A DNA stretch of 41,638 bases, from assembly GCA_013044245.1 (NCBI GenBank), contig JABEVK010000008.1, positions 1-41,638 on the forward strand. The letters run 5' to 3'. The DNA comes from Spirochaetales bacterium. GTDB taxonomy: Bacteria; Spirochaetota; Spirochaetia; JABEVK01. Shown one piece after another: positions 35,049 through 41,638 of this stretch. The notes under the pieces are model-generated. The model was given only the letters and a program-made list of their open reading frames with translations, made no database searches and had not been told where the DNA came from. The position numbers were made by a program, and so were the translations under genes. The stretch's first letter is position 1; every line of letters begins with the position of its first letter.

Positions 35049-36074
35049 TTAAACATTTGCTGGCGGGATCGTTGCCGCTGCATTGGGTCCATTAAAAAAT
35101 CTTCGAATTGTTTTGGCCATATAAACGTAGCCAATAGAAAAAATGATTTGAAAAAGGGGCAAGATAGCCGCGGGTATTGCTACCAAAGGGGTAAAAGCTA
35201 ACATGGCGATGGCAATCGCCGTTCCGTTGTTCTTGCCTGTACTCAAAAACGCGATAGCCATGTGGTCGCCGTAGTTTATTTTCAACATCTTATTCACGAC
35301 GGTCATCAGAACAAACATGATAGCCAAATACACCAGGGTTATAAGGGCTAGATTGATAACAGTTTGCCATTCTTTAACTAAGACAGTCGCCTTTAACATA
35401 AAGATCACTGCCACCATCAAGAGCATAGTTGAAAGTGTTGTAAAAGAAAACAGAGGTTTTACTTTATTAAACCCTTCTTTGCCTTTGAATTTGACGATTC
35501 CATGTCGGGTAAGACCCCCCGCGATCATGGGGAGAATGAGCACAATTATGACCGTCTGTAACAACAATCCTAAGGGAACGGGAACGTTGTAGGCTGTTCC
35601 TAAGAAATGAATGAAAAAGGGAAGTAAAATAGGAATAAGAAGAAACGTAATCCCCATGGCTACCGTGGCGAACTCCATGCTTCCCTCCACGATACCCGTA
35701 TATCCCAAGCTCATAGATGATCCTGGGATCAACATTACAAGCATAAAACCTAGGGCGATTTCCTTGTTATGAATGAACAAAAAAACAATGATAAGACTAA
35801 GAATTGGGGTGATAATAAAATTATAGATAATAGTCGCGATAATCGGTTTTGGTTTTCTCATAACACCGAGAATCTTGCTCAGGTCCATGTTGATCATCAT
35901 GGGGTAGATCATAAAAAAGACAAAAACCGTAACCAGAGTATTCAAAACTGCATGATGTGTTTTTACAAATGAGGGAAAGAGTAGGCCCAAAACCCAGCCT
36001 ACGAAGATAGCACCTAGGGCATACCACAAAAGTTGATTTCTTAAATGGTTCGCCATTTTAGTGATAGTTTTCAT
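35049..36074 (-). CDS. BASS/ACR3-superfamily membrane transporter (putative arsenic-resistance permease)
   Basis: About 10 TM; GAIFVGWVLGLLFPSF, FMIYPMMINMDLSKILGVMRKPKP, LVMLIPGSSMSLGYTGIVEGSMEFATVAMG. Confidence 0.75.
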   Translation of the reverse strand: MKTITKMANHLRNQLLWYALGAIFVGWVLGLLFPSFVKTHHAVLNTLVTVFVFFMIYPMMINMDLSKILGVMRKPKPIIATIIYNFIITPILSLIIVFLFIHNKEIALGFMLVMLIPGSSMSLGYTGIVEGSMEFATVAMGITFLLIPILLPFFIHFLGTAYNVPVPLGLLLQTVIIVLILPMIAGGLTRHGIVKFKGKEGFNKVKPLFSFTTLSTMLLMVAVIFMLKATVLVKEWQTVINLALITLVYLAIMFVLMTVVNKMLKINYGDHMAIAFLSTGKNNGTAIAIAMLAFTPLVAIPAAILPLFQIIFSIGYVYMAKTIRRFFNGPNAAATIPPANV

Positions 36075-36134
36075 TGATACTCCCTGTCGTCCGCAATATT
36101 ACAACCGAACAATTCTCGTTTTTTTTGAAGCCGG

Positions 36135-36159
36135 AAGCTGGATCACTGCGATCCAGCTT
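36135..36159. other. Perfect 10-bp hairpin AAGCTGGATC-actgc-GATCCAGCTT in the intercistronic gap
   Basis: Lies between the flavoprotein stop (36213) and the BASS start (36074); no T-run on the transcribed strand. Confidence 0.6.
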
Positions 36160-36212
36160 ATCTTCGTCTCCTTTGCTTAAATTGTTTCCGTTTGCCCCTG
36201 AAAAACGAAGCG

Positions 36213-37595
36213 TTAACCGCGTAAGGCGGGATCAGCCAGCATCTTAAAAGCCAGGATGCTGAAGGCCTCGCACAGCGTCGGGTGGGGCTGAATCGTTCGG
36301 GCAACTTCCGGCAAGGTCATTTGCTGAGCGACAATGATGGAGGCTTCGCCACTAAGCTGAGCGGCACCGTTCAAAAACAAATGAATCCCCAGAATTTTCT
36401 TGGTCTTTTTTTCAACGATGTACTTCATAAAACCAAAAAGATCCTCGTTGATTTGTGAAGTTGCATCGATTTTGTAGTTATAGACACCGGTAACGACGTC
36501 AAAACCTGCCTTGATAGCTTGTGCCTCAGTCATGCCGGCGGCGGCTATTTCGGGACTTGAAAACAAAACCCAGGCATTCGTAGTAAAGTCTGTTTTAACC
36601 TGATTGCCGCTGATAATGTTTGCGGCGGCAATGTGGGCTTCGTAGGTGGCAACGTGGGCGAACTTGGGGCCACCTTGAATCACGTCGCCTGTGGCATAAA
36701 TGCCCGGTACCGAAGTTTCCAGGTAATCGTTGACGACAATGCCGCCGCGTTCAACCTTGATTCCTGCAGCACTCAGGTTAAGGGCACCAACATTGGCTAC
36801 CTTGCCTGTAACTACTAAAACCTTGTCAGTCTCGACCTTGTGTTCTACACCGCTTTGATCCCGAAATTGCGTCTGAAATCGTGAACCCACACGGTCGATC
36901 ACTTCTACCTTGGATTTAGTAAACACCTGGATGCCACCGTCTTTCATTTCTCGGGTAATTTCCTGAGAGAATTCCGGTTCAACGACACCTGATAAAAGTG
37001 TGTCCATCATTTCGACAATTGTACAACGAACATCGAGAGCCGTAAGCATCTGGGCTAGCTCAACACCAATCGGTCCACCACCGACGATCATCAACGAGGC
37101 GGGGAGTGCCTGAAGGTCAAATAAAACTTCGCTGGTCAAAACATCCTTTGTCCCGCTTCCTTGGAAAGGAGGGACAAAAGACGTCGCTCCTGTCGAGATG
37201 ATGGCCTTGTCAAAACTGTAACGAGTTTGATTGATTTCAATTTCAGAAGACGAGACGAATGTGGCGGTTCCCGGGATAAAACGGATACCTGCTTGTTCGA
37301 CTCCGGCCAAAGCGGCGCTCGATCGTCCCCCTAAAATTTTTTCCATATTCGCTCGAATATCTTTCCACGTTGCCATCGAGTCAGTGTTCGAGCTGACAGT
37401 TTTTTTTAGCCTGAACTTATCGGCGCCGTGCTTGATAATTTTGGAGGGGATGCAACCTACAAACAAACACGCGCCTCCGAGTTTTCCTGAAGCTTCGGCC
37501 AAAAGCACCTTTTTTCCCTGCGCCGCCAGCTGCATCGCCGCTGGGGTTCCGCCTGGACCCCCGCCGATTACGACAACGTCAAATTTTTCGCTCAT
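36213..37595 (-). CDS. Pyridine nucleotide-disulfide oxidoreductase (dihydrolipoyl dehydrogenase/mercuric-reductase-like)
   Basis: FDVVVIGGGPGGTPAAMQLAAQGKKVLLAEASGKLGGACLFVGCIPSK (CX4C), GIYATGDVIQGGPKFAHVATYEAHIAAANI, HPTLCEAFSILA; no NmerA domain, no C-terminal CC pair. Confidence 0.9.
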   Translation of the reverse strand: MSEKFDVVVIGGGPGGTPAAMQLAAQGKKVLLAEASGKLGGACLFVGCIPSKIIKHGADKFRLKKTVSSNTDSMATWKDIRANMEKILGGRSSAALAGVEQAGIRFIPGTATFVSSSEIEINQTRYSFDKAIISTGATSFVPPFQGSGTKDVLTSEVLFDLQALPASLMIVGGGPIGVELAQMLTALDVRCTIVEMMDTLLSGVVEPEFSQEITREMKDGGIQVFTKSKVEVIDRVGSRFQTQFRDQSGVEHKVETDKVLVVTGKVANVGALNLSAAGIKVERGGIVVNDYLETSVPGIYATGDVIQGGPKFAHVATYEAHIAAANIISGNQVKTDFTTNAWVLFSSPEIAAAGMTEAQAIKAGFDVVTGVYNYKIDATSQINEDLFGFMKYIVEKKTKKILGIHLFLNGAAQLSGEASIIVAQQMTLPEVARTIQPHPTLCEAFSILAFKMLADPALRG

Positions 37596-37623
37596 TATGT
37601 ACTCCTTATTCGTTTCATTTCTG

Positions 37624-38598
37624 CTACGGCAGAACGGCATTAAACAGGTACCCTGTTATGATGATCCCAATTCCTACGACACCCGCAAACACCAACAAAA
37701 GGCGAACTTTCATGACTTTGCGTAGGATCATGAACTCGGGGAACGAAAGAGCTGTGACAGCCATCATGAAGGCTAGTGCGGTTCCCATAGACACCCCTTT
37801 TTCCGTCAAGGCTCCAACCAGGGGCAAAACTCCCGCGGCATTTGAGTACAAAGGGATTCCTATCAACACCGCCAAGGGGACAGCATACCATTTGTCTTTG
37901 CTTGCCCACTGGGCTAAAAAGTCAGTAGGAACGTAGCCGTGAATCCAGGCACCAATTCCTACTCCAATCAGAACCCACAACCAGACTTTGCCCAAGATTT
38001 CAAGAACGTAGTTGACAGCGTAGCTCCAACGATCCCCCCAGCTCATCTTGAGTAACGCCTGTTGGCGAACCCCATGATTGAGATTTTTCAGAACAAACTC
38101 CTGTAAGAGTTTTTCAACCTTGAGCTTGCCCAAGACCAGCCCTGCGAGAATGGCGACCACCAAACCGCTTCCGATGTATAACAGGGCGACTTGCCAGCCA
38201 AACAATCCCAAAAGCATGACCAAGGCGACTTCGTTGATCATAGGAGAGGCCACCAAGAACGAAAACGTCACCCCAAGGGGGACTCCCGACTCGACAAACC
38301 CCAAGAAGAGGGGGACGGCACTACAGGAACAAAAGGGCGTGACAATTCCCAACGCGGCTGCCGAAACGTGGGCAAGAAAACGTGGCATTTTGGCAAGGCT
38401 GGCGCGCACCTTTTCGGGGGGAAGGAACGTGCGAAGAAGAGAAACCCCCAAAATGATGATGACTAATAAAAGGACGATCTTTGTGCTGTCAAAAAGAAAA
38501 AAGTCGAGAGCTGAGCCTAGGGGGCTTGTCTTGGCAAGGTGCAAAACACCAAAAACGAGCCAGTCAACCAAGCTTTGTATTGGTGAAAAAGGATCCAT
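37624..38598 (-). CDS. Permease of the YraQ/ArsP (DUF318) family
   Basis: AAALGIVTPFCSCSAVPLFLGFVESGVPLGVTFSFLVASPMINEVALVMLLGLFGW..PLYSNAAGVLPLVGALTEKGVSMGTALAFMMAVTALSFPEFMIL. Confidence 0.9.
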   Translation of the reverse strand: MDPFSPIQSLVDWLVFGVLHLAKTSPLGSALDFFLFDSTKIVLLLVIIILGVSLLRTFLPPEKVRASLAKMPRFLAHVSAAALGIVTPFCSCSAVPLFLGFVESGVPLGVTFSFLVASPMINEVALVMLLGLFGWQVALLYIGSGLVVAILAGLVLGKLKVEKLLQEFVLKNLNHGVRQQALLKMSWGDRWSYAVNYVLEILGKVWLWVLIGVGIGAWIHGYVPTDFLAQWASKDKWYAVPLAVLIGIPLYSNAAGVLPLVGALTEKGVSMGTALAFMMAVTALSFPEFMILRKVMKVRLLLVFAGVVGIGIIITGYLFNAVLP

Positions 38599-38600
38599 GT

Positions 38601-38840
38601 TTAAAGCTCAACCTTGATAAGGTCTGCAACTTGAGCGGCGTTCAAAACTCTTCCTGACGACTTCAAGTTCCCATTGATGGCCAACGCCGGCGTGGACATG
38701 ACACCCATGGCAGCGATTTCCATAAAATCTGTCACCTTTTCGATTTTGGCCTCAATACCCAGATCAGCGACCGCCTTACGGGCACTTGCTTCTAACCGAG
38801 CACAGTTGCTACACCCACTGCCGACAATTTGAATTGTCAT
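38601..38840 (-). CDS. Small thioredoxin-like protein (redox-active disulfide protein 2 type)
   Basis: MTIQIVGSGCSNCARLEASARKAVADLGIEAKIEKVTDFMEIAAMGVMSTPALAINGNLKSSGRV. Confidence 0.9.
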   Translation of the reverse strand: MTIQIVGSGCSNCARLEASARKAVADLGIEAKIEKVTDFMEIAAMGVMSTPALAINGNLKSSGRVLNAAQVADLIKVEL

Positions 38841-38861
38841 AATAAACTCCTTGATAGATTA

Positions 38862-38878
38862 AGTAGTGAATATCTACT
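38862..38878. promoter_or_regulatory. Dyad AGTAG-tgaatat-CTACT upstream of the thioredoxin/permease genes
   Basis: Perfect 5-7-5 inverted repeat 22 bp upstream of the ATG at 38840. Confidence 0.4.
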
Positions 38879-39111
38879 CACATATTAATCAATTTCAGAT
38901 AGTTAGTCAAACCTCGCAAACGAAAATAGGTTAAATTTTCTCGATAAATTAGATCGCACCACGGAGGGGGGGGGCAGAAGCGGGGTTGTGCTTGGTGTAA
39001 GGACCAACTTGGATTAACCTGGCAGTGCCAAAAGATAGGAAGCGACTCATGAAACGTTCCGCTTCGCGCCTTGCCTTGCCTTCTCTTCCCCGGGCGAGTA
39101 TGCTTCGGGCT

Positions 39112-40386
39112 ATGAGCACGGGGCAAAATTTCGCGCAAGAACAGCTTGAAAGTAACCCACAAAAGGCCGGCCTTTTCAAAAAACTCCTCCCTTTTCTTGG
39201 ACCAGCGTTTATCGCTTCGGTGGCCTATATTGACCCTGGTAACTTTGCCACCAACATCTCCGCCGGTTCCAAGTACGGATACCTCTTGGTTTGGGTTGTC
39301 ATTGTTTCGAGCTTGATGGCGATGCTCATTCAGACTCTCAGCGCCAAACTGGGTATCGCTACGGGGAGAAATCTCGCCGAGCTGTGTCGTGAACGTTTGC
39401 CGCGCTGGCTAGTCTGGGTCATGTGGGGGGTTATGGAGTTAGCCGCCATGGCTACCGACCTTGCCGAGTTTTTGGGGGCAGCCCTCGGTTTTAACCTTTT
39501 GTTCGGGATGCCGATGCTGGTAGGGGGGCTACTAACCGCCGTGGTAACCTTCTTAATCCTGGGCTTAGAGAGGTTCGGCTTTCGGCCTCTCGAAGCTGTC
39601 ATCAGTGCGCTGGTGGCTGTGGTGGGGTTAAGTTACCTCGCTGAACTGATCATTGGTCACCCCAGCTGGAGCGGAATCGCTGGCAGTATTCTTCAGCCGC
39701 ACTTTCAAGGTTCCGAGAGTATTTTGTTAGCGACGGGTATTGTCGGAGCCACCATTATGCCCCACGTCATTTACTTGCACAGTGCATTAACACAAAACCG
39801 AATTGTCGTTCGCGACCCTGTCAAACAAAAAAAACTGTTTCATTTCGAGCTGGCCGATGTAGCCATTGCCATGACGATGGCCATGCTTATCAACACCGCG
39901 ATGCTCGTTATGGCTGCCAGCGCCTTCGGGGCTACAGGTCACACGGATATCGACTCAATTCAAGTCGCCTATAAAACCCTCGAACCCCTTTTGGGACCGG
40001 CGGCTGTGGTCTTTTTTGGTGTTTCGTTGTTGGCGTCTGGTTTAGCTTCGTCGAGCGTCGGCACCAGTGCAGGCCAAATCATCATGCAAGGCTTTTTAAA
40101 GCACCGCATTCCTGTTTGGGTACGTCGGTTAGTCACGATGATTCCCTCCCTCACCGTCATTGGCTTAGGGTTAGATGCGACTAAAACCTTGGTGGCTAGC
40201 CAGGTATTTCTCAGCTTTGCCCTACCCTTTGCCCTATTTCCGTTAATCTTTTTTACGGCGAACCGCCCGTTGATGGGCCCCTTGGTCAACCGGCGGCTGA
40301 CCAGCGTGGTGGCCTGGGTGATTACCATTCTCATCGTTTTGTTGAACGTCTTCCTCACAATTCAGACTTTTGGAGGTACCACATGA
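39112..40386 (+). CDS. mntH: Nramp-family divalent metal (Mn2+/Fe2+) transporter; the ORF opens at 39025 but the start is probably internal
   Basis: FLGPAFIASVAYIDPGNFATNISAGSKYGYLLVWVVIVSSLMAMLIQTLSAKLGIATGRNLAELCRE; ATIMPHVIYLHSALTQ. Confidence 0.92.
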   Translation: MSTGQNFAQEQLESNPQKAGLFKKLLPFLGPAFIASVAYIDPGNFATNISAGSKYGYLLVWVVIVSSLMAMLIQTLSAKLGIATGRNLAELCRERLPRWLVWVMWGVMELAAMATDLAEFLGAALGFNLLFGMPMLVGGLLTAVVTFLILGLERFGFRPLEAVISALVAVVGLSYLAELIIGHPSWSGIAGSILQPHFQGSESILLATGIVGATIMPHVIYLHSALTQNRIVVRDPVKQKKLFHFELADVAIAMTMAMLINTAMLVMAASAFGATGHTDIDSIQVAYKTLEPLLGPAAVVFFGVSLLASGLASSSVGTSAGQIIMQGFLKHRIPVWVRRLVTMIPSLTVIGLGLDATKTLVASQVFLSFALPFALFPLIFFTANRPLMGPLVNRRLTSVVAWVITILIVLLNVFLTIQTFGGTT

Positions 40387-41315
40387 CTCCCCTAACTCTG
40401 GACCGCATTCTGGTTCCCCTTGATGGCTCGGTGTTAGCCGAGGCGGTGCTTCCCGCCTGCCGATATTTTCTGGAACACACCTCAGCACACCTGATTCTGT
40501 TGCATATCGTCGAAAAACGGCCTCCCAAGAAAATTCACGGTCAGCGTCACCTTGGTTCTCATGAAGAAGCCCAGTTTTATTTGGAGTCTTTAAAACAATC
40601 GCTGGAAGAACGCTGGCCTGGCCGCCTCGAAAGCATTGTACGACCGGCCACGTCGAACCGTATCGCTCAAGAGATTGCTCAGGTACACAAAGAAGTTCAA
40701 GCCGGTCTTGTCATTCTTTGCACCCACGGACATAGCGGACTCAGTCAATTTTGGTCTGGGTCTATTGCGCAGAAAACTGTCGACCTAGGCAAAGTCCCCT
40801 TGTTAATGATTCATCCCGATCATCAAGACTTTGAACCACACTCGCTTTTGATCCCTTTGGATGGAAACCCTGAACACGAAAAAGTTCTCAACGCCGGGAC
40901 CAATTTGGCGGCGCTACTGCGGCTTTCGGTAAATCTTTTGTTGGTAATCCCCACGCCAGGAACGGTACCCGCCAAGCTTTCTTATGCCCAACGCATGTTG
41001 CCGGGCCTCACGCGCTCAATGCTCGACCTAGAAGAGCAAGCGGCTCGCGATTACCTTAACGAAAAAAAGCTCGGGATATGCCGAGATCTCGAACTTGAGA
41101 AACCAGGCTTGTGTTTGGACTGTGAGTTTTCGGTTCAACGGGGCGACCCCTCCAGTGTGATTACCGCAACGGTTCAAAAGACCGCAGGGAGCCTACCGTT
41201 AATCGCCACCCATGGTCGCACAGGTCTAAAAGCGTTTTGGGAAGGCAGTGTTGCTAACCTTGTAGGCCAGCAGACCAGGTTGCCCCTCTTGCTGTTTCCC
41301 CTTCCCCCTGGGTAG
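40383..41315 (+). CDS. Tandem-domain universal stress protein (UspA-like), translationally coupled to mntH
   Basis: LDRILVPLDGSVLAEAVLPACRYFLEH..LVILCTHGHSGLSQFWSGSIAQKTVDLGKVPLLMI; second half SLLIPLDGNPEHEKVL..LPLIATHGRTGLKAFWEGSVANLV; ATGA overlap. Confidence 0.9.
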   Translation: MTPLTLDRILVPLDGSVLAEAVLPACRYFLEHTSAHLILLHIVEKRPPKKIHGQRHLGSHEEAQFYLESLKQSLEERWPGRLESIVRPATSNRIAQEIAQVHKEVQAGLVILCTHGHSGLSQFWSGSIAQKTVDLGKVPLLMIHPDHQDFEPHSLLIPLDGNPEHEKVLNAGTNLAALLRLSVNLLLVIPTPGTVPAKLSYAQRMLPGLTRSMLDLEEQAARDYLNEKKLGICRDLELEKPGLCLDCEFSVQRGDPSSVITATVQKTAGSLPLIATHGRTGLKAFWEGSVANLVGQQTRLPLLLFPLPPG

Positions 41316-41384
41316 AATCCAGGTTGAAACAAAATTTTCCCTTTGTCCCCTATTCTTTTGAAAAAAGAGGCCGAAACTAACAGT

Positions 41385-41638
41385 ATGTTTGATAAATTAT
41401 CAGGCTTTTCCGCACAACCACCATCCTTCCACCTCCCCGATTTTTCGTCAATGGAACGAAGGATGTCTGACCGGATTAAGCGGTTTGAGCAGTTTTTCGA
41501 CTCACCTGACGCGGTAGTTTCACAATTGACGCGGGCCTTTCGTCCTCACGAAGATACAGCCAGCCCCGTAGCGAAACCCCTAGAACCGGCAACCGAAGCT
41601 GACCTCAAGCTGTTAGCGAAAAAAAGTGCGGACCGTTA
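41385..41638 (+). CDS. Hypothetical protein, N-terminal part (runs off the right edge)
   Basis: Open frame from ATG at 41385: MFDKLSGFSAQPPSFHLPDFSSMERRMSDRIKRFEQFFDSPDAVVSQLTRAFRPHEDTASPVAKPLEPATEADLKLLAKKSADR. Confidence 0.55.
   Translation, partial: MFDKLSGFSAQPPSFHLPDFSSMERRMSDRIKRFEQFFDSPDAVVSQLTRAFRPHEDTASPVAKPLEPATEADLKLLAKKSADR

Noticed and set aside
36213-37595. Mercuric reductase MerA
   Set aside because: Has the CX4C flavoprotein site but lacks the NmerA domain and the C-terminal vicinal Cys pair; no merR/merT/merP nearby
38930-39111. Riboswitch (Mn2+/NiCo type) upstream of mntH
   Set aside because: G-rich stretches and some hairpin potential, but no match to yybP-ykoY or NiCo conserved cores that I could recognise; covariance-model search would decide

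Overview
41.6 kb chromosomal window, densely coded, mostly on the minus strand. The thioredoxin-like signal/linker MKKLV...ANGQQESSGG and the HU-like/DUF4469 protein suggest a spirochaete-like bacterium; this is inference only. Main blocks, left to right: (i) SDR (partial) and aldo/keto reductase; (ii) HU-like DNA-binding/DUF4469 protein; (iii) a degraded accessory patch with a five-unit, exactly 22-bp-phased direct-repeat array that looks like a solo transposon end or iteron array, a broken AlbA_2/RecG-C-like ATPase pseudogene, a BIG_2 plus YWxNG-repeat surface protein, and a 111-bp MITE-like inverted repeat; (iv) ECF sigma with a mini soluble ZAS anti-sigma; (v) DipZ plus an exported thioredoxin-like protein; (vi) a tightly packed seven-gene operon egtD-egtB-DUF427-[OsmF/OpuC-type ABC transporter], my leading candidate for a linked ergothioneine synthesis and transport system; (vii) HigBA toxin-antitoxin beside IS3/IS66 fragments; (viii) TetR/MFS efflux module divergent from an imuA-imuB-dnaE2 mutasome; (ix) aldo/keto reductase and class I FBP aldolase, the aldolase bracketed by 14-bp inverted repeats; (x) a lipoprotein-signal 7TMR-DISM adenylate/guanylate cyclase; (xi) DbpA helicase; (xii) an arsenic/thiol-redox island (arsR-arsD-arsA-arsC, two divergent OsmC proteins, a BASS permease without the ACR3-type Cys, a Lpd-like flavoprotein, an ArsP/YraQ-type permease and a small thioredoxin); (xiii) mntH-usp. 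No tools were run. All assignments come from reading the sequence and the supplied ORF translations.
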